Part shown: positions 54,326 to 64,000 of the stretch, piece by piece
Layout: the number at the start of each line of letters is the position of its first letter
Position numbering within the stretch: the stretch's first letter is position 1
DNA from: Macrolepiota albuminosa
Lineage: Eukaryota > Basidiomycota > Agaricomycetes > Agaricales > Agaricaceae
DNA: 64,000 nucleotides
Direction of reading: 5' to 3'
Assembly: GCA_027475525.1 (NCBI GenBank)
Contig: JAMWFC010000117.1
Span: 2,776,183-2,840,182, forward strand
The notes under the pieces: model-generated
Seen by the model: the letters and a program-made list of their open reading frames with translations, nothing else
What the model was told of the DNA's origin: nothing
The model's database searches: none
Program-made: the position numbers and the translations under genes

Positions 54326-57300
54326 ATGACATTTGCAGACCAGAAATCTCTCTTGATTGCATTTCCTGCTGCCATCTATGTACTTCAAGTCGGCCTCAAC
54401 CAGGTGGAACTTCCGAGGCCAAAAATCCGTATGCTGCATTTCCTGCTGCCATCTATGTACTTCAAGTCGGCCTCAACCAGGTGGAACTTCCGAGGCCAAA
54501 AATCCGTATGCATTGGACAATCTCCTGCCAGCCGGTACCCTTGCTCTTGACTTAGATCACGACGTGCCGTGCAATCATACTCATTCGGAGGACGCAATCT
54601 CCTGCCAGCCGGTACCCTTGCTCTTGACTTAGATCACGACGTGCCGTGCAATCATACTCATTCGGAGGACGCTGGCATCCTTTTGAAGGAAGCCTATTCA
54701 AGGAATGTCTTTCGACAGACAGTGAATTGTGCAGAGATATAGCCTTTCTCACGGAACACCGCTTCATTGCTGTCACATATCGACTAGGGTCGTCTATGGA
54801 CGTTATTCTTAGAGTATATCTCATTCCACATGACTTGGCCAACGTCAAAGGACAGCTTCGAAATCGCAAGAAAGAAATACTGGGCCCAGCGCGCCGCTCA
54901 TTGAGAAAGATGCTGCCCAGACTTGTCCAGGACCAGACGAGTTGGCTTGAAGGAAGTATCCCACCGAAATTCTCTCCTCATCTCATTCCAAATACCAAGG
55001 TACCGATATCATGTTGTCACCCTCTCTACTTCTAATGGAGTCTAGGATCGTCGAAGCTTAGCAGAAATTTACGGTGACCTTAAGTCGCCCAGCCCAACTC
55101 TTACTACCGGCTGGGAGAGTATCACAGGACGTTTCCTTAATTTTATGGATGATCTTAGCGGACTCGGAATGCGAAGCTGTCTATATAAATATCAAAGACG
55201 CTCCGTAGCCGCCATGATCCAAAGGGAGCTGGACCAAACTGACATACCAGATCCCTTGTTCATACCGCTTCAGTCCATGAAGGGAGAAACTTTTTATTTT
55301 CAACCTGGAACGATGGAGATCCTCAGAGAAAGGCCGACCACTCAAGCGAGCCAGAGTGGAATACTCTGTGAAGAACTAGGTAGAAATCCTTGACATATTA
55401 ATGGACACGGTGTTTTGTTTTTGACGCAGGTTTCCCAGGTACTGGGAAGACGGTCATGATACTGGCACTCATTTTGGCTACCATCCATCAACTATCAACC
55501 CCCGAACCTTCAATTACAGATGACAGACCTGTTTTGACACCCATCTCACTTCGACATTTTCCCTCATCAGAATGCGCATCTGCCCGTAGTAAAGCCTTTT
55601 TCAGGTGTGACAAGCATGTTTGTTCTATAAAAGGAGCTCGTGTCCCGTCTTTGGTGGAGCTTCTTCTTCACAGAAAACGAACAGCCCCGGACGATAGGAT
55701 CCATGACACCAGTACATATTTAGGAGCTGTTAGGGAGGAAAAGAGACAGCACTGGGCAACTCGGGTCGAGGAAATACCCCAAGCACAGCTTCTCAAGCTG
55801 AACAATCCATTCTATTATCACTATCCCGAAATACCTCTAGGTGTTGAGCGGTCTCCACGTACGAGAGCTGGGGTGGGACCCCGAATGGTGTATATAACTT
55901 CCGCGACGCTAATCATAGTCCCATCAAATCTGCTAAGCCAGTGGGATCGCGAAATCTATAAACACTGTGAATATCCACTTCGAGTCCTGATCATGAGGTC
56001 AGGATCACAAATGCCAGATGCTTCTTTACTTGCATCAGATTATGACGTACGCTACTTTCTTTTTTCACCGCGTGGTTTCCTTACTCAGGCATGGTAGATC
56101 ATTCTAATGACATATCAACGTTTGTTCTTTTGCTTTCTCGTTCTTCCGTGTTAAGAAGTACGCCTACCGCAGGTTTCACAACTGAAAACAAGTATAGTAA
56201 CATCCAGAAGTTGCATTCGTGGAAGTCATGCTCTTGCCCGTGTGTTCCTGGCAGCCGCATGAAAACAAGTATAGTAACATCCAGAAGTTGCATTCGTGGA
56301 AGTCATGCTCTTGCCCGTGTGTTCCTGGCAGCCGCATCCAGATTGCAAGTGCAAAATACTCGGTGTCTCCCCTCTTCTCCAGGTCAGGTGGAAACGGCTT
56401 GTCATTGATGAAGGACACGTATCTGCTTCTCTCTCTACGATATTGACACCGTTTGTAAAATTGTTGAGCGTAGAGAAGAGATGGATTGTCACTGGAACCC
56501 CTACGCGGAATCTTCTCGGTCTCGGTCTGGGAGAGAAATCGGCCAAAGATGCTCGTGCTGGAGTCAAAGAAACAGAGTTAAATCAGGATGATTTTGGTAC
56601 AAATTCAGAAAATAGCTCATTCAAGGAAGATCTGTCTGATTTATCACCTTCCCGAAGTCAAACACCTCCCTTCACGAACATTGACAGTACACCTGCTCGT
56701 GTGTGGACGAAACATGATCGAGAGGACCTCGGAAAGTTAGGGAAAATGATTTCGCATTTCATCGCTGTCCCTCAGTTCATGGCAAGCCCGAAACTTGTCA
56801 CGACACATGTTATCGAACCTCTTCTTGACCCTAAAGGTCCATGTCCAGGTGCAATCCAGATTTTAAATCAGGTCATGGAAGCGAACATGATTCGCCATCG
56901 GTATCTACCTTTTCGAACGTTGTTGTCTATATGCTTATATAAATGAAGGATTGAAGACATAGAGAGAGAAGTCGTCCTACCCCCTATGCATCAAGAAGCC
57001 ATCCTTCTTGAACTTGATCCTTATGCTGTCAAATCTTACAATGCAATGCAGGCCGCCCTTGCTATCAATGCTGTGGACTCTCAGCGCATTGACCAGGTTT
57101 GTTTTTTTGAAATACCCTACCATGTGGAGAGCACACTGAGCGAATTAATCACACAAGGACTACATGTTCCATCCAAGGGTGAGCATAGTGTTTGAAGCTT
57201 GTATATCATCGTTGAATTAGTGTCTGTTCTTTTTAGAACGTAGATGCGTTACAAACGACGGTAAAGAACATGTCGCAGTAAGTTCGAGGATAGGAGCTAG

Positions 57301-59131
57301 TCAGTCATAATTGATTCATTTTTCAGGGTCATGTTCTGGTCAAGTGACGAAATGCTTTTTGGAGTGGATGAGATGTTGAAAAATTCTTCGGGATTCATTA
57401 GGGTTGCTTCAGAAAGGAATGCTCCTCCGGAAGACCTGCGATTATTAGATGAAGCAGTTAGACACATGTAAGATTCGTCATGTTGTTCAGAAGGAATGCT
57501 CCTCCGGAAGACCTGCGATTATTAGATGAAGCAGTTAGACACATGTAAGATTCGTCATGTTGTTCAGAAATTGAACTAATTTTCTCCTTAAGCAAACTCG
57601 CTGCCGAGGACCAATTGTGGAGAGCTATTCAAACCCATGAAGATATTCCCTATCGCATCACTGGGCTCAACAGAAGACTCTTCGAAGCGTGGAGTCGTAC
57701 CCTTATATCTGAATCCGTACACGATGAATCCTTTATTGGCTTCATTCATTCCGATCGGCTGCTTAAGATGCAAGAATGTGTGATACGAAAGCCCCTCATT
57801 TCAGAAAATGCTTTTATCGCCCATGGTGTTGATGTTCAAGCGGACGATAACATGCTTCGACGGCTCTATGTCGAGTCACTTAAAGGTAAAGACCGCAAAT
57901 CCGCATCCAAAGTCCGGCCACACGAGGACGAGATCAATGCTGGTTTGAAGGCAGAGGATGCTGCAAAAAAGGCTAGGAATCCTGAGACATTGAAGGAAAT
58001 GAAAAACGATCTCGACATCGCAATGACCCGTCTAAATGATTCAGCCGAATATGATGAGATACGATCTCTGAGGGTTGTGGATCCTTCTTCGACCTTGCCT
58101 GGAGAAAATATCTTATCTGCATCGCTCCTCGGTCCCGTCCGAATACGCTCCACTGCATCGAGCAAACTAAACTACATTATCAACGAGGTATACGCTGGAA
58201 ATTTGTAGTCCAGTTTCATCTGTTCACTGACCTTGGCGTGCCATAGGTCTTGAAATACGCAGCTCAGGAGAAGTTTTTGATTTTCTCGGACTCGGAGTTG
58301 ACACTTGCTCATGTAGCTGAGGCATTGGAACTCATGCACATCAAATTTTTGCGCTTCACGACTCAGATCGATGTCCGTCTCCGTGAACAAATGGTACTGA
58401 CCTTTGAAACCTCCGATAAATACCGAGTTTTCCTTATGGAGTTGAAACATGGTGCTCGTGGCTTGTATGTCTGGTTACCTGATATTTTTTGACACCATTT
58501 CATTGTGTGATTATATAGAAACCTCATTTCCGCCTCGAGAGTTATCTTTTGCGAACCAGTTTGGCAGGCTGATGTTGAAAGTCAAGCCATCAAGGTATGA
58601 CATTCTATTTTAATCACCATTTTAAAACCAACTCAGCGTTCTGTTAGCGTGCGCATCGAATCGGGCAGACCCGGGCTATCACGGGTAGGAATTGACTTTG
58701 TTTCGTAACAGTTTTGCAAACTGATACAACCGGTATATAGTCAAGACATTGGCGATTCGTGGTACTGCAGAAGAAAACATAATGGCTCGACGCAACTTCT
58801 TCAGAGGGAGCCATGAAAAGGTTCCTAAGATTGTCGAGGATTCCGGCATGCGCCACTACATCGCCGTAAGTTTTCAGAACGAAACCTGAACATGAAGTGC
58901 TTGACTCGTCTCCAGAATCCCAAATTTCTCACTCCTTCGCCAGAACAATGTGTGACCGTTGATCTGCCCTTACTCACCATCCGGCCTTTAGATGATGCCG
59001 ACAACCAACCTGTGGACATAGCTTCCCCTGTAAAAAGCATCGGACCTGTGGATAAAGTGAACCCCGTGTCTCGAGATGTCAATAGGGAGCCGTCTCCCAA
59101 GAAAAAGCGAACTGTGCAGTTTGCGTTATGA
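54326..59131 (+). CDS. SNF2-family helicase-like ATPase (Rad5/Rad16-like), with assembly damage
   Basis: A long plus-strand gene with many introns. Its start is probably ATG 54326 ([10 protein letters not shown]). ATPase motifs are GFPGTGKT (Walker A, formed by splicing at 55379/55430), [26 protein letters not shown] (56398-56418), [38 protein letters not shown] and RAHRIGQTR (about 58650). No RING finger is visible. The C-terminus is Lys-rich (PKKKRTV), possibly a nuclear signal. Four exact 77-bp duplications lie inside (54358, 54518, 56183, 57414). Removing the last restores a 48-nt intron. The frames around 54.4-54.75 kb and 56.18/56.34 kb are still off by one base, so the model is incomplete there. 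The family remodels nucleosomes or acts in DNA repair. Confidence 0.8.
54358..54511. repeat. 77-bp tandem duplication 7
   Basis: Copies at 54358-54434 and 54435-54511, in the 5' part of the SNF2 gene. Confidence 0.9.
54518..54671. repeat. 77-bp tandem duplication 8
   Basis: Copies at 54518-54594 and 54595-54671, six bases after duplication 7. Confidence 0.9.
56183..56336. repeat. 77-bp tandem duplication 9
   Basis: Copies at 56183-56259 and 56260-56336, in the SNF2 ATPase domain before the DEGH box. Confidence 0.9.
57414..57567. repeat. 77-bp tandem duplication 10
   Basis: Copies at 57414-57490 and 57491-57567, across an exon-intron border of the SNF2 gene. With one copy a 48-nt intron joins RHI to KLAAEDQ. 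Confidence 0.9.
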
Positions 59132-59411
59132 CAGCTTTTCTGGGGTTAGTTTTGTCCCCTAAATATGCATCTCTATGTTCTATCTGACAGTCGAAATGAA
59201 CGGTAGACAGCAGGACCATCTATCCACTTTAGATAAGTTTAAAGTACATACGACAAGCGATCATTTATGTAACTTGACAACTTAAGAAGTTCAGTTTCGG
59301 CGACTAATTGCCTAACGAATCTGGATTCTGATGACGGCTATATTTCTGGTCTATTTAAATGACTTGGTTGTTTGTATTACAACCCAACAGTCAGTTGGTT
59401 CTTTACCTGGC
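59132..59411. other. Spacer upstream of the Kre9-like gene
   Basis: This short gap between two plus-strand genes has no gene and no clear regulatory motif. Confidence 0.25.
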
Positions 59412-59985
59412 ATGAAGCTCAAGATTACTCTTACCGCTCTCGCTTCGTCCCTGGTCTCTGTGGCTAATGGCGCAGCTGTCAATGCTCGCGCTGCTTTAGA
59501 CGTCTTTGTTCCGAACATTATTAGTCCTAATGTGTCCACTGTCTGGTTGGTGGGCAGTGTTGAGACTGTCACATGGTTAGTCGATCAAACAAAAATACAG
59601 TCATATTCGTTCGTGACCTCTGTGTCAATTTATCGGTATACAGGGACACCTCTGATGCTCCTGTGAATATCTCTAATGTCGCGAGCGTCGTACTCAGACC
59701 AGGTATGGCTTTATCATTGTCCAATTTTGATCCTCTAGTTGATATGGCTTGAGCTGAATCTCTGACGCCCCAAATCACACTTACGAAAGGCTTTGACCTT
59801 CGCGCCGGTAGTGTCAACGTAACAATTCCTGACTTTATCACACCCGGCGGTTATGCCATTATTTGTAAGCGGCTCTTGCGTACATGCTATGTGATTCTTT
59901 AGCTCAACCTTCTTATATAGTATTCGGAGACTCAGGAAACATTAGTCCGCCCTTTGAAATTATTGCAGATCAGAGTTCTGAATGA
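59412..59985 (+). CDS. Small secreted Kre9/Knh1-like domain protein
   Basis: Four exons (59412-59575, 59644-59702, 59754-59864, 59921-59985) give 132 aa. A signal peptide (MKLKITLTALASSLVSVANG) precedes one Kre9/Knh1-type beta-sandwich: VFVPNIISPNVSTVW, GSVETVTWDTSDAP, LTKGFDLRAGSVNVTIPD and IILFGDSGN. Fungal proteins of this class are secreted or GPI-anchored and linked to the cell wall. Here there is no Ser/Thr-rich tail or GPI signal, so it is probably simply secreted. All introns are 51-68 nt. Confidence 0.85.
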
Positions 59986-61177
59986 AGGCCTCGTTAGACT
60001 ACTTCACAGGCTTGCTTTGAATGTTTATTAGCTCAGTCGCTTTTGATTCAATCACTTTTCAAGAGTCTTAAATTCAAGGAATATGAACTGTGCATTATGC
60101 GAGTCTAGACATCTGGAACCAGCAGTATATCTTCAAGGTAATGTGTTGTAAGTACGTGCAGATCTCTTTTGCAGTAGCGATCAAAATCCTTGATTTATGT
60201 CCAACAATCATGCAACTGCGTGAAAGAGAACAAGAAAATAATAGAGAGTCTGGACCATTACATGGAATGGTCACAGACTGAATATTCCAGGAGTAGAAAA
60301 ATGATACATTTTGTCACGGAATTTGGTAGCCTGTTGTTGGCAGCGCCTCGGCAGGTCCGTCGGACCTTGGGCTTGTATGGAAAACATGTCTTCTGAACTT
60401 CTCTTCTTAACCGTGGAGTAACCACGTTTTGCATGTGAGTACATACCTCACCCACGGAATGGGCAACTTACATCCGGATCCATTATTATCTCTGACCAAG
60501 GATCCGTCAATTTGCTCAAGCCAATGATAAAGGGACTTGAACTATTCTCAAAGGAGGAGTTATGATTTCCTGACTTCACTTTCCACAAAAGGATTAGGAA
60601 GCGCTCTTGGATGGATCCATATTCTCAAAGGAGGAGTTATGATTTCCTGACTTCACTTTCCACAAAAGGATTAGGAAGCGCTCTTGGATGGATCCATTAT
60701 GTGCTACATCCACGAAATTTCCGGGAGCTATGGACCAAGACCGTTCCCTTTTTGTTCCAGCAGAAGAGCTGGTTACAACTTGAGATTACATTCTTGGCAA
60801 TGGGTATTCGATAGTATGTCATTGATCGGCAAGAAGTTCTTAGGCTACTTTCTTTTGTGTATTGCTTCTGCCGTACTTTCTCGGTGAATAAGGTGCTTCT
60901 CAGTGCTTGAAAGGGTAGCGTATAGTCGGATCTGCTGACCTCTGCAAGGGGATGCTTCTAGCTGTGCTGCCCTACATTCAAAATATCAGCCCACTTTCTG
61001 TACAGACAGCCGTGTCTTGAATCCCACAGAGAGATGAGAAAAGATGATATAACATGTGAACAAGAGACAACTACAATCACTTGAGTCTCCGAGGTGAGTC
61101 ATAAGTGTGATTAAAGGAAGTGAGACGAAACCAAATTCATACCATGCATCAACATCAATTAATGTCCTCCGAACCCG
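59986..61177. other. Intergenic region with an exact 77-bp duplication
   Basis: No supported gene. It includes the tandem 77-bp duplication at 60544-60697. The remaining open stretches lack conserved motifs. Confidence 0.3.
60544..60697. repeat. 77-bp tandem duplication 11
   Basis: Copies at 60544-60620 and 60621-60697, in intergenic DNA. Confidence 0.9.
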
Positions 61178-62705
61178 CTATCTTGGAAGAATACCAATAC
61201 AAAAATCAACTCCTCTCGCCTTGGCAGCCTGTGTTACCTCTGCACTTAACTGTGGTGAGTACCCGGCCGACGTATCCAGGTACATGTCAATTGTGTCCCA
61301 ACCAGTGACGGCCACAGCATCCATGATAGCATCCAATCGCACCATTTTTGGACGAGAAAGTGAGATTTTATGCCTATTCTGAGTCGTCCTCTCATCTTGT
61401 TGCCTTCGTACTTTTCGTATCAATGCCTTTTCACTTGTGAGATCACCTTCTAGTATAAGCGTCTCAAGGGACGTGAGACCTGGCATGGCTACGTCGATGG
61501 CGTATTCTTCGTCATCTGAATCACGCCACATTCCGCAGGCCGAGATATGAAGAGATACAAGCGTTGGAGACACTCGCAGCAGGAATGCGAGTAAATCGGA
61601 ATTCGTTAGGCCTCTAATGTCGTCAAATCGGGCGACTCGTATGGTTGGTGGTAAGGAAAACAGTCCTGTTAGCCGCATGAGAAGGGGACCTTTAAGCATG
61701 CCGATGCTCAGGTTCAAATTCTCGATGGGACAGGCGATTTGAACATCCTGAGGAGTAGGATTCAGAAATTAATTGGCACAAATATACAAAGTATCACACC
61801 TCGACATCTGCATCACTTGATGATAGGGAATCTAATCGCGATGACAACTTCAAGTTCATTATACTCAACTTCCTAAGGTGTGGCCAAAGAGATACAACCT
61901 TCAGAATTTCCTCAAAAGTCAAGTGGCGGATATCTGAATCGGAAGGGGCAAACCGATGCATTCCTGTTACCTGCAGATTGCTAACCTCCCGTAAACCACA
62001 AAGAATGTTGTAGAACTCAGGGAAATGAAACACGTCTGTAGACTCAATGGCTAGGTCCGTTACGGCTGTCGCATAGTGAAGTATCGTATTTTGCGCCTCG
62101 CAAAACACTTTGAAAGCATTTGTAATGCGCCTTGGTCGTAAATATTTAGTAGGCGAATAAGTCATGATAAGTGGGCCACGAGAGGAATTCTCCTGTAACG
62201 AACGTGCAACTGTGGAAATACTTGGAGGATCATGGTCGGATCTCAACTCTTGGAAGTAGGCAAAGAAAAAGTCGGCAAGGTATGCCCATGACTTGCAGAC
62301 AAGGCTACACGATAGAAGGCCTCTCCTCCATTCCTTTTGCTTGTCTGAGAAAGCAAAGAGGATGATGCGGGATAGGATTGGTTGAGGAAGATTAAAAGTC
62401 GACCACGGAGGACGGTTTTTTGTAACTGGAATGACACGTACACAATGCGAGTGTACTCTCGTGGGTTGTATATTGCTCCCACCGGGACTAAAGTCCGGTT
62501 GTACTGAGTGGCTACACTGAAGGAAGAACGTAGAGGAGACTCTGTGCTCGGTGTGCTCGTGTATGATTTGAGGTGAAGGTTGGGATGTATGTTGTTCCCT
62601 TAGGACTAATCTCGCAAAGTGGCCCCAATATGTTCGAGAAGGAACAAGCTCAAAGATGATGGTGCAAAGTTGCTTATCTCCAATGGTAGTCGCGCAGTGA
62701 TCCAT
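61178..62705 (-). CDS. F-box protein with leucine-rich C-terminal region
   Basis: Two exons (62705-61800, 61747-61178) with a 52-nt intron give 491 aa if the ATG at 62705 is used. The start is uncertain because the frame is open further up. The F-box-like motif is WSTFNLPQPILSRIILF followed by LLSCSLVCKSWAYLA. The C-terminal part has repeated leucine-rich segments (LREVSNLQVTG, LWPHLRKLSIMNL, LRVSPTLVSLHISAC, LTSLETLILEGD) and ends DTIDMYLDTSAGY, ARGVDFCIG. Such proteins are very numerous in agaricomycetes. They are presumed SCF ubiquitin-ligase substrate adaptors, with targets unknown. Confidence 0.75.
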
Positions 62706-63736
62706 CGACTGTACGGGAGTGCGTGAGGCAATCAACGTCTTTCTGTAGCTTAGACCCGTTACACGGCTGGAACGGGCTAGATCAGTGCATTCTGTCACTG
62801 ACTGACGGCAGATGTGTGAGGATTGATAATAAAAGTTCTCGACCATGGGCACATACCATTTCATTTCCCTCGTTCCCTTTGACGATCAGAACTCGTATCC
62901 CTTTGAAGTGGTTTTGAGCACCGGCATCTAGCACGATAGATATCATGATTGTACGGCCATCCTTCGGCAAGAATGACGGTCCTTCGTTAGTACTATAGCT
63001 CGTCCAGTGAGTAGCCGTTGACTGTTTCGTCATTCGTTCGTGAGCGTCAAAAAGGAACAGCGTGTCCGTCCGTAAATGAGACATCTCACTTGATCAAGCA
63101 CAAAACAGGCTCCATTCCTGGCCAATAGGGGATTTAGGGCAATGATGATATCAATCAGTTGGAGTGGATCGGCCAGTGAACCCACAGACCAATTTCCCTG
63201 AGAAGTACGCGGTGAAGGAAACGGTTTACAAACCGAGAGGTGATTGCATGATCGATGATGTATTTCGGTCAAGGTCTCCGGGGGCCAAACCCAAGGAAGT
63301 CAGCAAAGTCTATTGGGTTGACAAAGACATAGAGCAAGTACGTGGGTCTGACGCTTGGTTTTCTTCCAGGAACGTGTGACACGGAACATGGATCAAAGCT
63401 AACTTCCACCGGTCCGACCTCTCATTGCTCATTGCACGGCACTCATTCTATATAGTACCGTTTCGCTGACTTGCTGTGCTTGCGACAGTCATCAGAATCC
63501 TATACTGGACGCCGTACACCACGTACTTCGTGGTCACGACAGGCTTCAGATAAACTTACAAGGCATCTTACTCATCCATAGCATATCTGGCGGAAGATTC
63601 TCATGCACCATGATCCACCTTACTATCTCATCTGCGGATGCCTGAGCAATGCTTCATTACGCCTTGATATAAATAACTCAAGGCCTTTGAGTTTGGTGGG
63701 CTGACCCACTTATACCTGGCCTCTTCTCACGCCATC
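62706..63736. other. Region with unresolved minus-strand coding potential
   Basis: Minus-strand open segments (about 62782-63084 and 63030-63272) contain SIVLDAGAQNHFKGIRVLIV and LQLIDIIIALNPLLARNGACF. They could be upstream exons of the F-box gene or a separate small gene. I do not recognise them. The right end is the promoter of the dehydrogenase gene, with TATAAATA at 63668-63675. Confidence 0.3.
63668..63675 (+). promoter_or_regulatory. Probable TATA box of the dehydrogenase gene
   Basis: TATAAATA lies 62 bp before the ATG at 63737, a normal TATA distance for a fungal gene with a short leader. Confidence 0.45.
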
Positions 63737-64000
63737 ATGAGAGCTCTTGTGACAGCGGAGGGAAATACTGCCACCATTGCCAATGTACCCATTCCAAAAC
63801 CGGCGAAGAATGAAATTCGGTAAGTAAATATTTCTACAGTACTCCTTCCTTCATTAGAGGTATCAATTAAACTCGGTGGCAGTATCCAAGTCCATTCAGT
63901 AGCGTTAAATCCTGTTGACGCTTTGTATGTTGCTGCTCAGCCCAATCCGGAAGATGTGGGTCGTGTGGTTGGAAGTGACTTTGCGGGGACGGTCGATCAA
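63737..64000 (+). CDS. Medium-chain dehydrogenase/reductase, 5' end only
   Basis: Exon 1 (63737-63819) and the start of exon 2 (63893 onward) are joined by a 73-nt GT-AG intron. They encode MRALVTAEGNTATIANVPIP, then IRIQVHSVALNPVDALYVA and GRVVGSDFAGTV. This is the GroES-like N-terminal half of zinc-type alcohol dehydrogenase or trans-acting enoyl reductase proteins. The ALNPVD signature without zinc-ligand Cys favours the enoyl-reductase/quinone-oxidoreductase type. The gene runs off the window, so the cofactor domain is unseen. Confidence 0.85.

Noticed and set aside
54358..54671. Closely spaced repeats that might suggest a CRISPR-like array
   Set aside because: They are two independent pairs of tandem copies with different sequences and no spacers, in a eukaryotic gene.

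Overview
The window looks like nuclear DNA of a mushroom-forming fungus (Basidiomycota, probably Agaricomycetes). Host genes have many introns of about 45-65 nt with GT-AG ends. The protein families are fungal (Gpi13, Pam17, a Kre9/Knh1-like wall protein, a large-subunit catalase), and the intergenic spaces hold Ty3/Gypsy and Tad/L1-like elements. No species can be named from the sequence alone.

Layout. 1-2287: the 5' end of a minus-strand retroelement (gag-like ORF with one in-frame TGA, then two tandem LTR-like repeats). 3.4-11.65 kb: a degraded minus-strand Ty3/Gypsy element (gag, protease, RT, RNase H, integrase) with a solo LTR inside pol. 11.65-17.0 kb: a CpG-poor TE graveyard with a decayed zinc-cluster accessory gene, several LTR relics, and an HP1-like (chromo plus chromo-shadow) pseudogene split by a solo LTR. 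17.2-28.0 kb: host genes for GPI ethanolamine phosphate transferase 3, guanine deaminase, a catalase with a C-terminal DJ-1/PfpI-like domain, and a type I membrane protein. 28.97-46.5 kb: a host CCHC/PSP-domain (ZCCHC8-like) gene cut in two by a LINE. The LINE is cut by a solo LTR, and that LTR is cut by a young, apparently integrase-less Gypsy element. 46.4-64 kb: host genes for a glutaredoxin-like protein, a CCCH-ankyrin-AAA+ protein, a membrane SH3 protein, Pam17, a SNF2 ATPase, a Kre9-like secreted protein, an F-box protein, and the start of a medium-chain dehydrogenase.

The nested insertion can be read exactly from target-site duplications: a 13-bp duplication around the LINE, CCGT around the solo LTR, and ACGC around the young element. 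Removing each layer rejoins the reading frame of the layer below. The young element carries a six-exon gene on the opposite strand, encoding a C-X2-C-X8-C-X8-C-X2-C-X6-C zinc-cluster-like protein, where integrase should be. A mutated copy of the same gene lies beside an old LTR of the same family at 11.65-14.8 kb. This retrotransposon-borne accessory gene is the best candidate for an undescribed system here.

A caution on sequence quality: eleven direct tandem duplications, all with a period of exactly 77 bp, occur in unrelated contexts (LTRs, LINE ORF1, integrase, SNF2 gene, intergenic DNA). 77 is a common assembler k-mer length, and removing a copy repairs at least two ORFs and one intron. 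They look like assembly joins, not biology, and they account for some of the apparent frameshifts.
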